A DNA stretch of 8,112 bases from Prolixibacteraceae bacterium (GCA_009782655.1 WRIQ01000040.1:1-8112); one strand, 5' to 3'; shown: positions 1 to 6,648, numbered from the stretch's first letter. Translations and numbers: made by a program. The notes: generated from the sequence alone by a model not told the origin.

Positions 1-1439
1 GCGGCCATGGTTCCAAACGTGCAAATGTGTGCCACTTTGTCGTTTCCATACTTGTTGACAACCCATTCGAGAACCTGCTGGCGCCCGTCGTCGTCGAAAT
101 CGATGTCCACATCGGGCAGCGAAACGCGGTCGGGATTCAGGAATCGCTCGAAGAGCAAATCGAATTTTATAGGGTCGATGTTGGTGATTCCCACGCAATA
201 CGAGACGGCGGCGCCCGCCGCCGAACCGCGTCCGGGGCCAACCAGTACGCCCATTTCGCGGGCGGCATTTATAAAATCTTGGGTTATCAGAAAATAGCCC
301 GGATATCCCATGGTTTTTATGGTGTCGAGTTCGAAATTGAGTTGCGTTTTTACATCGCCGGGAATGGGGTCGCCATATCTTTTTTTGGCTCCTTCGTATG
401 TAAGGTGGCGCAGGTATTCCGATTCGAATTTCACGCGCACCACTTTTTCGAAGCCGCCCAAACGCTCGTATGTATCGCCGAATTCGGTTTGCAGCGCTTC
501 TTCGGTTTGTTTGCTTCTGAAATCTTCTTCCAGACCAAATTCACGGGGAATGGGAAAAACCGGCATTATTGCGTCGCAGTCCAAATTGTAGTACTCCACT
601 TTTGCTGTAATTTCCATGGTGTTTGCCAGCGCCTCGGGAATGTCGCTAAAAAGCTGGTTCATCTCTTCGGTAGTTTTAAACCACTCCTGTTTTGTGTAAC
701 GCATCCTGTTGGGATCGTCGAAATCCTTTCCGGTGTTGAGGCAAATCAGCAGATCGTGCGCGTCGGCGTCTTTTTCGTTGGTAAAATGTACGTCGTTGGT
801 GGCGATCAACTTCACGTTGTGTTTCTGCGACAGCTCTTTCAGGGCGCTGTTGACAATATTTTGTTTTTCGAATACCTCTTTGCGCAAAACCAGATTGTTG
901 GTGGGATGGCGCATCAATTCGAGGTAAAAATCGTCGTTAAAAATTTTCTTAAACCAGACAATTGCTTCTTCTGCTTTTTTAGTTTGCCCGTTGGCGATCA
1001 TCGTGGGGATTTCACCGCCCAGACATGCCGACGACACAATCAGCCCTTGGGAATATTGCTCAAGAATATTTTTGTCGATGCGCGGCTTGTAGTAAAAACC
1101 TTCGAGGTTGGCAATCGAGATCAGTTTCACCAGATTTTTATATCCGGTTTTATTTTTTGCCAATAGGATGAGATGGTATCCTGAGCGGTCTTCTCCGCCC
1201 GCTTTTTTGTCGGAAATCGAGCGAGCCGCCACGTAGGTTTCGCAGCCTAAAATGGGTTTAATGCCTTCCTCTTTGCAGGCAGCATGAAACTCTTTTATAC
1301 CGAGCATGTTGCCATGATCGGTGAGCGCCAGCGCCGTCATCCCGTCGGTTTTGGCCTTTTTTAGCAGGCCGTTGATGCCGGCCGCGCCGTCGAGAATCGA
1401 ATATTGAGAATGTACATGTAAATGCGTAAATGGTATCAT
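1..1439 (-). CDS. dnaE: DNA polymerase III subunit alpha, N-terminal part (runs off left edge)
   Basis: Catalytic subunit of the replicative DNA polymerase (C family), acting in the replisome. The gene reads leftward from an ATG at 1439-1437 and is open for 479 codons to the window edge. The whole protein is usually about 1,150-1,280 residues, so this is roughly the first 40%. The N-terminus begins MIPFTHLHVHSQYSILDG, the standard opening of the PHP domain. PHP-type metal-ligand motifs are visible: HVH at residues 8-10, TDH at 40-42, GCE at 65-67, YHL at 88-90, SACLGGE at 137-143, and later ATNDVHF. After this comes the polymerase domain, with GPGRGSAAGA and then PDVDIDF at 442-448, which carries the paired catalytic aspartates. 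The PHP ligands look complete, so the domain may keep metal-dependent activity (inference). No internal stop, frameshift or intein is seen. It is divergent from rbfA. No convincing promoter was found for it. Confidence 0.97.
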   Translation of the reverse strand, partial: MIPFTHLHVHSQYSILDGAAGINGLLKKAKTDGMTALALTDHGNMLGIKEFHAACKEEGIKPILGCETYVAARSISDKKAGGEDRSGYHLILLAKNKTGYKNLVKLISIANLEGFYYKPRIDKNILEQYSQGLIVSSACLGGEIPTMIANGQTKKAEEAIVWFKKIFNDDFYLELMRHPTNNLVLRKEVFEKQNIVNSALKELSQKHNVKLIATNDVHFTNEKDADAHDLLICLNTGKDFDDPNRMRYTKQEWFKTTEEMNQLFSDIPEALANTMEITAKVEYYNLDCDAIMPVFPIPREFGLEEDFRSKQTEEALQTEFGDTYERLGGFEKVVRVKFESEYLRHLTYEGAKKRYGDPIPGDVKTQLNFELDTIKTMGYPGYFLITQDFINAAREMGVLVGPGRGSAAGAAVSYCVGITNIDPIKFDLLFERFLNPDRVSLPDVDIDFDDDGRQQVLEWVVNKYGNDKVAHICTFGTMA

Positions 1440-1752
1440 ATTGTATAACAGTAATTTATGTGAAGGCCTCCTCTTTTTTGTCAAAAACGGCGGTTCGTTT
1501 TCTCTTAATTTGCTGCCATAAAATTAACGATTTTTAGCATGAAAAATGAGTTAACAGGCACATAACCTCATCATTTTTTTGTAAAATCGAAAACTAAAAT
1601 GATACTGCTGTTACTGTCAGCCGGAAAATGAAAATTAACAAATTGCTAAACTTGAAAATGCCAAACACGCAGAACAAACTGCAAAAAAGATGAAACGGAT
1701 CAAACTCGTTGTACATTTTGGCTGTGAGAAAAAAATGCGGACTTACCCGGCA

Positions 1753-1824
1753 AACTCCATTTATTATATTCATTCAATTCATTGAGCCCATTGAATTTAT
1801 TGGATACATTGGGTTTATTCAAAT
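1753..1824. repeat. Degenerate 18-bp tandem repeat (three clear units, a possible fourth)
   Basis: Units start at 1771, 1789 and 1807, each opening with CATT and carrying a central ATT. A weaker copy may occupy 1753-1770. Adjacent clear units agree at 12 of 18 positions by eye. The pattern is close to CATTGAATTTATTGGATA. Because the units are partly self-complementary they also form short dyads, for example ATTCAAT (1772-1778) with ATTGAAT (1790-1796). The array ends about 10 bases before the candidate -7 box of rbfA, so it could be a set of operator sites, or simply A/T-rich duplication. Confidence 0.5.
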
Positions 1825-1841
1825 TTAAAAGCGTATTTTTG
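1809..1841 (+). promoter_or_regulatory. Candidate rbfA promoter
   Basis: TATTTTTG at 1834-1841 is an exact match to the Bacteroidota -7 box TAnnTTTG. The -33 box is weak: TTGG at 1809-1812, spaced 21 bases. Transcription would start near 1848, leaving a leader of only about a dozen bases before the ATG at 1861. The weak upstream box keeps confidence modest. The upstream half lies inside the last unit of the 18-bp tandem repeat. Confidence 0.45.
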
Positions 1842-1860
1842 AGCTTTAATTAAAAGTACT

Positions 1861-2202
1861 ATGGAATCATTTTCGATGCGACAGAATAAAGTTTCGCGCC
1901 TGATTCAGAAAGAGTTGGCCGAAGTTTTTTTGAAAGAACTCCGCTCCTGTTTCAGCGGATTGCTCATCAGTGTGACGGTTGTTCGCATGACGCCTGATTT
2001 GTCGATAGCCCGTTGTTACCTCAGTATTTACCCACCCGAAAAAACTGAGGAAACCATGCAGACCATCGAGGCTTTGCAGAAAAATATCCGTGGAGCTGTG
2101 GGTAACAGGGTTGCCAAACAGTTGCGTGTCGTTCCTGAATTTGAGTTTTATGTAGACGATAGCCTCGACTACATTGATAAAATCGACAAACTCCTTAAAT
2201 AA
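1861..2202 (+). CDS. rbfA: 30S ribosome-binding factor RbfA
   Basis: Small cytoplasmic assembly factor that binds the immature 30S subunit and helps mature the 5' end region of 16S rRNA; its loss typically causes cold sensitivity. The 113-residue length is normal for the family. The whole protein is the single KH-like RbfA domain. It opens with RQNKVSRLIQKELAEVF at about residues 7-23, has a beta-strand segment near LISVTVVRMTPDLSIARCYLS, and ends with the diagnostic VPEFEFYVDDSLDYIDKIDKLL. The ATG at 1861 is preferred over the one at 1876 because relatives have a few residues before the RQNK motif. No Shine-Dalgarno sequence is present, as is usual in Bacteroidota. Its last codons overlap the first possible ATG of the following permease ORF, which suggests co-transcription. 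Confidence 0.96.
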   Translation: MESFSMRQNKVSRLIQKELAEVFLKELRSCFSGLLISVTVVRMTPDLSIARCYLSIYPPEKTEETMQTIEALQKNIRGAVGNRVAKQLRVVPEFEFYVDDSLDYIDKIDKLLK

Positions 2203-3490
2203 CGATACATTTCATCGCAGGGAACATATCCGAAGCATATCCGTCTTGAAGAAGTTGAAAAACATAAGTCTGGCTTTTTTCATCGCATGCCGTTACCTGA
2301 TTTCCAAGAAAAAACAGAATATTATCAATGTTATTTCGTGGATTTCGACGGTCGGCATCGCCACGGGTACTTTAGCGCTGGTTGTGGTTTTGTCGGTGTT
2401 CAACGGATTCAACGATCTGATAAGTTCTTTTTTCAGCATCTTGGACCCCGATTTAAAAATTACGGCCACCGAAGGCAAATTTTTTGACCCGACATACGTC
2501 ACCGATTCCGTGCTTGGCAAAACCGCAGGAATTGCCGATTATGCGCTGGTGATAGAGGACAATGCCATTTTGAAATACAAAGACAGGCAAAATGTGGCGG
2601 TTGTGAAAGGCGTTTCTGACAATTTCGCCTCGATGATAAACATTGACGATTTCATGTTCGGTGGGGCTTTTATCCTTAAATCGGACGATGTTTTTTATGC
2701 TGTACCTGGTTTGGGCGTCTTTTCTTTTTTGGGCATAGACATCAACTTTAGCGATCCGCTTCATTTTTATTTTCCGCGGAAAGGCGTTGTTTTATCGGCG
2801 CTTTCCTCCAATGCCATGAAACACGATTATCTCTATCCTGTCGGCATTTTTTCGCTTTTGGATGAAATCGACAACAGCCTTGTTTTTGTTCCATTCGAGT
2901 TTGCCGCCGCGCTCTTCGATTCGAAAGATGTGGTTAGTGCAGTCGAGATAAAGCTTTCGGGCGATGTGCCGCTGAAAAGTGTGCAAAAGAACCTCTTGTT
3001 ATTGACCGGCGGCAACTACGAAGTGAAAGATCGCTACCAGCAACACGACTCCATGTATAAAACCATGAAAAGCGAAAAGTTTGTCACCTACCTGATTCTG
3101 GTTTTTATCCTGATTATTGCATCGTTTAATATTCTGGGAAGCCTCTCAATGATAATCATCGACAAGGAAGACGATATAGCCATTCTGAACAGCATGGGCG
3201 CTTCGAAAGGTTTGCTGAAACACATTTTTCTTTACGAAGGCTGGCTGATTTCGATTATTGGCGTCGTTGGCGGCATTTTGCTGGGCGTTCTGATTTGTTT
3301 GGCGCAAATTCAATTCGAGCTGATAAAACTTCCGGGGGAAGGCACCTTTGCTGTTTCGGCTTATCCCGTAAAAATCCTTTTTTCCGATTTGTTCATTGTG
3401 GCGGCTCTGGTTCTTTTCGTGGGTTTTTTAGCCGCTTGGTATCCGGTTCGTTATATCACAGGAAAACATTCGGACGAATTTTTGAAATGA
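2174..3490 (+). CDS. FtsX/LolC-family ABC transporter permease
   Basis: Inner-membrane permease of the MacB/FtsX/LolC-LolE type, whose members work with an ATPase to move lipoproteins or other lipophilic substrates away from the inner membrane. The topology is classical. TM1 is at about residues 50-77, followed by a large periplasmic domain (about 80-303). A C-terminal FtsX domain has TMs near 305-328, 356-378 and 403-423. The segment KEDDIAILNSMGAS (331-344) is the typical cytoplasmic coupling loop. The start is uncertain. ATG 2174 is the only in-frame ATG before TM1, but it overlaps rbfA by 29 bases and adds a charged, unconserved-looking leader. A TTG at 2246 would give MKKLKNISLAFFIACRYL, which looks like a normal family N-terminus (414 residues). 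No partner ATPase is in the window. LolC/LolE-like is the best guess, but the substrate cannot be read from sequence. Confidence 0.88.
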   Translation: MIKSTNSLNNDTFHRREHIRSISVLKKLKNISLAFFIACRYLISKKKQNIINVISWISTVGIATGTLALVVVLSVFNGFNDLISSFFSILDPDLKITATEGKFFDPTYVTDSVLGKTAGIADYALVIEDNAILKYKDRQNVAVVKGVSDNFASMINIDDFMFGGAFILKSDDVFYAVPGLGVFSFLGIDINFSDPLHFYFPRKGVVLSALSSNAMKHDYLYPVGIFSLLDEIDNSLVFVPFEFAAALFDSKDVVSAVEIKLSGDVPLKSVQKNLLLLTGGNYEVKDRYQQHDSMYKTMKSEKFVTYLILVFILIIASFNILGSLSMIIIDKEDDIAILNSMGASKGLLKHIFLYEGWLISIIGVVGGILLGVLICLAQIQFELIKLPGEGTFAVSAYPVKILFSDLFIVAALVLFVGFLAAWYPVRYITGKHSDEFLK

Positions 3491-3498
3491 CACAGATG

Positions 3499-3517
3499 CG
3501 GGGGAAAACTCCCGTTT
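3499..3517 (+). terminator. Small GC-rich hairpin after the permease gene, possible terminator or attenuator
   Basis: CGGGGG (3499-3504) pairs with CTCCCG (3509-3514), with one G-U pair, across an AAAA tetraloop, and is followed by TTT. It begins 9 bases after the permease stop codon and lies before the trmD promoter, the right place for a transcript boundary. The short T run makes it weak, so read-through into trmD is likely. Confidence 0.4.
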
Positions 3518-3536
3518 CGGAAAAACCACAACAAAC

Positions 3537-3567
3537 TTTCGAGCAAGCCGAATATTTCCTATTTTTG
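3537..3567 (+). promoter_or_regulatory. trmD promoter
   Basis: TTTC (3537-3540), a 19-base spacer, and TATTTTTG (3560-3567) match the Bacteroidota TTTG-N19-21-TAnnTTTG pattern with one mismatch. Only 16 bases separate the -7 box from the trmD ATG, so the predicted leader is about 10 bases long. Confidence 0.65.
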
Positions 3568-3583
3568 CCATAAAACTACCGAA

Positions 3584-4288
3584 ATGCGCATCGATATCAT
3601 CACGGTTTTGCCCGAAATTCTGGAAAGTCCGCTCAATTATTCCATCATAAAGAGAGCGCGCGAAAAAAATGTTGTTGAAATTGCAGTGCATAACCTGCGC
3701 GACTTCAGCACCGACAAGCACCGCCGTGTCGACGATTATTCCTTTGGGAAGGGCGCCGGCATGGTGATAGCTATTCAGCCCGTCGAAGCAGCCATCGAAC
3801 ACCTGACCTGTCAACGCAATTACGACGAAATTATCTACACCACCCCCGACGGGATGCCCTTCGTCCAAAAAGAAGCCAACAACTTGTCGCTCATGGAAAA
3901 CATAATTATCCTTTGCGGGCATTACAAGGGAATAGACCATCGCATCCGCGAGCGGTATATCACGCGCGAGATTTCTATTGGCGACTATGTTCTCACTGGC
4001 GGCGAGCTGGCGGCGGCGGTCATCACCGACAGCGTTGTCAGGTTGTTGCCGGGAGCCATGTCGGACGAGACCTCGGCGCTCACCGACTCGTATCAGGATA
4101 ACCTGTTGAGTCCGCCGGTTTATACGCGTCCTGCCGAATATAAAGGCATGAAAGTTCCCGACGTCCTGCTCAGCGGAAACGACAAACTCATCGACATGTG
4201 GAGCCTGCGACAATCGATGGAAAGAACGCAGATGCTGCGCCCCGATTTGTGGGAGAAATTTCATAATGAATCATTGTTGCCCGATTAA
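3584..4288 (+). CDS. trmD: tRNA (guanine37-N1)-methyltransferase TrmD
   Basis: SPOUT-family enzyme that uses S-adenosylmethionine to methylate G37 next to the anticodon of certain tRNAs, which prevents +1 frameshifting. The 234 residues are typical. Visible landmarks are FGKGAGMV at 54-61, YTTPDG at 85-90, LCGHYKGID at 110-118 and the trefoil-knot cofactor site [13 protein letters not shown] at 131-143. R153 (VVRLLPG) and D168 (TDSYQDN) correspond to the arginine and catalytic aspartate known from bacterial Trm[14 protein letters not shown] follows, and the C-terminal tRNA-binding helical part contains [15 protein letters not shown]. The start at 3584 gives the expected [11 protein letters not shown] opening and lies just below a good promoter, so it can be expressed separately from the permease upstream. 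In many other phyla trmD sits with rpsP, rimM and rplS; none of these is here. Confidence 0.97.
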   Translation: MRIDIITVLPEILESPLNYSIIKRAREKNVVEIAVHNLRDFSTDKHRRVDDYSFGKGAGMVIAIQPVEAAIEHLTCQRNYDEIIYTTPDGMPFVQKEANNLSLMENIIILCGHYKGIDHRIRERYITREISIGDYVLTGGELAAAVITDSVVRLLPGAMSDETSALTDSYQDNLLSPPVYTRPAEYKGMKVPDVLLSGNDKLIDMWSLRQSMERTQMLRPDLWEKFHNESLLPD

Positions 4289-4408
4289 ACACATTAAATT
4301 ATTGGCAATTAAATTTTAGCCGGACAGTAATGATAAAAAATGGAAGAGTTAAATGCCTGCAAACAGGCGCTCCGCGATTTAATTCTTAATTCCTAATGGG
4401 ATTTTCTT

Positions 4409-4467
4409 ACGTCGAACTCACGTTGATTTATAATCTGCGGAAATCCTTTTCATCTGTGCCATCTGTG
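4409..4467. repeat. Repeat-like intergenic stretch with ATCTGYG units
   Basis: ATCTGCG (4433-4439), ATCTGTG (4452-4458) and ATCTGTG (4461-4467) occur in phase with a roughly 9-10 base spacing, with AAATCCTTTT filling the gap. Just upstream, ACGT at 4409-4412 and again at 4420-4423 bracket CGAACTC. From memory, strings of this ATCTGTG kind are common between genes in Bacteroidota, so this may be a copy of a dispersed repeat; that is not tested here. Confidence 0.4.
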
Positions 4468-4525
4468 TACTTTTAAGACAGCCTTGCGGACTTATGGTTT
4501 GTGCGGTATACATAGCTCAAACAAG

Positions 4526-4557
4526 TTTGGCTCTGTGTTCACCTTTCATTATATTTG
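4526..4557 (+). promoter_or_regulatory. argS promoter
   Basis: TTTG (4526-4529), a 20-base spacer, and TATATTTG (4550-4557) form a perfect Bacteroidota promoter. The -7 box ends 17 bases before the ATG at 4575. The predicted transcript would start near 4564, leaving about 10 leader bases. It also decides the argS start, since the upstream in-frame ATG at 4494 would not be transcribed from it. Confidence 0.75.
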
Positions 4558-4574
4558 CCGCAAAAACAGGCAAT

Positions 4575-6368
4575 ATGAATCTCGAAATATATTTGCAGGA
4601 TAAAACAGTTGCGGGGATAGAAGAAATCTTCGGTTTCAAACCCGAGGCGAGCCAGATACAGTTACAACAAATCAAGCGCGAATATGAAGGCGATATAACG
4701 CTGGTGGTTTTTCCTTTGGTGCGCATGACAAAAAAATCGCCCGAAGAAACGGCGGTACTCATCGGCGAATATTTAGCCGCCCATGTGGATGAAGTGGAAA
4801 GTTACAATGTGATAAAGGGCTTCCTGAACATTTCGATTTGTAACAAATGGTGGATTTCGGTGTTGAAAAACGCTTTCGATACGGAAGACTTCGGCATTCG
4901 AAAAGCCGATGCCAACAGTGAATTGGTGATGATTGAATATTCGTCGCCCAATACCAATAAACCATTGCACCTTGGGCATATTCGCAACAATCTGCTGGGA
5001 TACTCGCTGGCCGAAATCCTGAAAAATAGAGGCAAAAAAGTGGTGAAAACCAACATCGTGAACGACCGAGGAATCCATATCTGTAAATCGATGTACGCAT
5101 GGCAGCAATGGGGCGAAGGGAAAACACCCGGAAATACAGGTCTCAAAGGCGACCATCTGGTGGGCGATTTCTATGTGATGTTCAACGAAAAATACAAAAA
5201 AGAGATTGCCAAGCTGGAGGCGTCGGGAATGACGAAAGAAGAGGCCGAAAATCAGGCGCAATCGATATTGGGTGCACGCGAACTGTTGCGCAAATGGGAG
5301 GTTGGCGACAAAGAAACTGTCGACCTCTGGAAAATGATGAACAGTTGGGTTTACGAGGGTTTTGACGTTACTTACAAGGAATTGGGCGTCGATTTCGACA
5401 AAATATACTACGAATCGGAAACCTATTTGGAAGGAAAAAACGAAGTGCTGCGGGGCATTCGTGAAGGTATTTTCCATCAACACGAAGACTCATCGGTTTG
5501 GGCAGATTTAACTTCGGAAGGCCTCGACCAGAAACTGCTTCTGCGTAGCGACGGCACATCGGTTTACATGACTCAGGACATTGGAACTGCCAAAATGCGT
5601 TTCAACGACTATCCCATCGACAAAATGATTTATGTGGTTGGCAATGAGCAAGATTACCATTTCCAAGTTCTGTCAATCCTCTTAGATAAACTGGGATACG
5701 AATGGGGGAAAGGATTGTACCATTTTTCGTATGGCATGGTGGAGCTGCCGTCGGGAAAGATAAAATCGCGCGAAGGAACGGTTGTCGACGCCGACGACCT
5801 GATGGAAAACATGACCGATACAGCACGAAAAATAGGCGCCGAACTGGGAAAACTGCAAGGCCTGACTCCCGAAGAAATGGATAGGACTTACAAAATTATC
5901 GCCCTCGGTGCGCTTAAATATTTTATACTGAAAGTTGATCCCAAGAAAAACATGATGTTCAACCCGTTGGAATCCATAGACTTCAACGGAAACACCGGGC
6001 CGTTTATACAATATACTTATGCGCGTATCAAATCGGTATTGCGCAAAGCTGCCGAAAACAATACCATTGTAACAAGCAACGTATCAGACGATTTGCCGCT
6101 CCTGCCCAAAGAAAAGGAAATATTGAAAGCCATTTCGCAGTTTCCCGTCGTTGTTGAGCAGGCGGGGAACGAGTATTCGCCGGCGGTCGTAGCCAATTAC
6201 TGCTATGAGCTGACAAAGCTGTTCAACCAATTCTACCACGACTATACAATTTTGAATGAAAGCAACGAGTCGGTACGCGGTTTCAGGATTTTGCTCTCGT
6301 CGGTAGTCGCCGAAATATTGAATACGGGCATGGGTATGCTGGGGATAGAAATGCCGGAACGCATGTGA
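4575..6368 (+). CDS. argS: Arginyl-tRNA synthetase
   Basis: Class I aminoacyl-tRNA synthetase that charges tRNA-Arg with arginine using ATP in the cytosol. From ATG 4575 it has 597 residues, normal for the family. Domains in order: the N-terminal ArgS-specific domain that contacts the tRNA (about 1-95); the catalytic Rossmann domain with SPNTNKPLHLGH at 124-135 (HIGH-type signature HLGH) and VNDRGIH at 162-168; YVVGNEQDYHFQ at 353-364; KIKSREGT at 395-402 in the KMSKS position; and the DALR-type anticodon-binding domain from about GNTGPFIQYTYAR (472-484) to the end, MLGIEMPERM. The motif lysines and histidines appear intact. The 4575 start is chosen because it gives the family N-terminus and lies just below a perfect promoter. 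The upstream ATG (4494) would add an unrelated hydrophobic 27-residue leader. A strong hairpin follows the stop. Confidence 0.97.
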   Translation: MNLEIYLQDKTVAGIEEIFGFKPEASQIQLQQIKREYEGDITLVVFPLVRMTKKSPEETAVLIGEYLAAHVDEVESYNVIKGFLNISICNKWWISVLKNAFDTEDFGIRKADANSELVMIEYSSPNTNKPLHLGHIRNNLLGYSLAEILKNRGKKVVKTNIVNDRGIHICKSMYAWQQWGEGKTPGNTGLKGDHLVGDFYVMFNEKYKKEIAKLEASGMTKEEAENQAQSILGARELLRKWEVGDKETVDLWKMMNSWVYEGFDVTYKELGVDFDKIYYESETYLEGKNEVLRGIREGIFHQHEDSSVWADLTSEGLDQKLLLRSDGTSVYMTQDIGTAKMRFNDYPIDKMIYVVGNEQDYHFQVLSILLDKLGYEWGKGLYHFSYGMVELPSGKIKSREGTVVDADDLMENMTDTARKIGAELGKLQGLTPEEMDRTYKIIALGALKYFILKVDPKKNMMFNPLESIDFNGNTGPFIQYTYARIKSVLRKAAENNTIVTSNVSDDLPLLPKEKEILKAISQFPVVVEQAGNEYSPAVVANYCYELTKLFNQFYHDYTILNESNESVRGFRILLSSVVAEILNTGMGMLGIEMPERM

Positions 6369-6396
6369 AACTTCCCCTGCCGAGAATCCCAAATAG

Positions 6397-6439
6397 TACG
6401 ATGTAGCGCAATGAGCGGAGCGAATTGCGCTACATCGTA
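6397..6439. terminator. Perfect 16-bp stem-loop after argS, probable terminator or intergenic palindromic element
   Basis: The left arm at 6397-6412 (TACGATGTAGCGCAAT) is exactly complementary to the right arm at 6424-6439. The 11-base loop holds GAGCG twice in a row. A G-U and an A-T pair can extend the stem outward by two. It starts 28 bases after the argS stop, the position of a terminator, and TTTA follows, but without a true T run. The length and perfection of the arms also suit a mobile or REP-like palindrome. Confidence 0.6.
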
Positions 6440-6621
6440 TTTAGTCAGGTATATCTCAAATAATCATGTTATGTTCACAACACTTATAACGCTCTGAAAA
6501 TAAATAGTTACAACAATGGAGAGATTTGTCCGGTTTTGGTCGTTCAGCCCCGGTTTTTTTCTCGTTTTTCTTCCTTGGAATCAATATTCTCGGGCAAATA
6601 TTTGGCTGTAATTGCGGAAAA

Positions 6622-6648
6622 TGGCGCAATTTGCGCCAGTCGCAAATT
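6622..6648. repeat. Two overlapping, mutually exclusive dyads
   Basis: TGGCGCAA (6622-6629), one T, then TTGCGCCA (6631-6638) form a 17-base perfect palindrome. The right half is reused: AATTTGCG (6628-6635), the loop CCAGT, and CGCAAATT (6641-6648) form a perfect 8-bp stem-loop. Both cannot form at once in RNA. In DNA the first dyad resembles a dimeric regulator site. It lies about 145 bases upstream of the SusC-like promoter. Confidence 0.5.

Larger units (their letters stand above)
1440..1860. other. Intergenic region between divergent dnaE and rbfA
   Basis: This 421-base A/T-rich stretch holds no convincing gene. On the minus strand a purine-rich GAGGAGG lies about 25-30 bases before the dnaE ATG, too far to act as a normal ribosome binding site. 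An imperfect inverted repeat pairs AAAAATGA (1542-1549) with TCATTTTT (1571-1578). Three very short plus-strand ORFs (1599-1631, 1628-1693, 1690-1785; 10, 21 and 31 residues) each overlap the next by an ATGA stop/start; they may be chance. The right end contains an 18-base degenerate tandem repeat and a candidate rbfA promoter. No exact TAnnTTTG box was found on the minus strand for dnaE. Confidence 0.7.
4289..4574. other. Intergenic region trmD-argS
   Basis: No gene is seen in these 286 bases. They hold a hairpin GCCTG-CAAA-CAGGC (4355-4368) inside an outer A/T pairing TTAAAT (4349-4354) with ATTTAA (4377-4382), but no T run follows, so it is not a good terminator. Next comes a repeat-like stretch with ATCTGYG motifs (4409-4467), then the argS promoter. 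An in-frame ATG at 4494 would extend argS by 27 residues, but it lies upstream of that promoter. Confidence 0.6.

Noticed and set aside
27..1166. 379-codon plus-strand ORF
   Set aside because: It lies wholly opposite dnaE, whose minus-strand product has all PHP and polymerase motifs. The plus-strand protein is a low-information mix rich in F and V, with no domain, and is a mirror of dnaE codon bias.
1542..1578. Imperfect inverted repeat ending in a T run in the dnaE-rbfA gap
   Set aside because: It resembles a terminator, but no gene ends here on either strand and the arms pair only with a four-base bulge.
3428..4264. 278-codon minus-strand ORF
   Set aside because: Antisense to trmD, which is clear from its knot motif and catalytic residues. 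The minus-strand protein has no recognisable family.
4349..4382. Nested hairpin after trmD considered as a terminator
   Set aside because: The inner stem is only 5 bp and no T run follows; the position is 60 bases past the stop.
4773..5483. 236-codon minus-strand ORF
   Set aside because: Antisense to the catalytic domain of argS; no domain seen.
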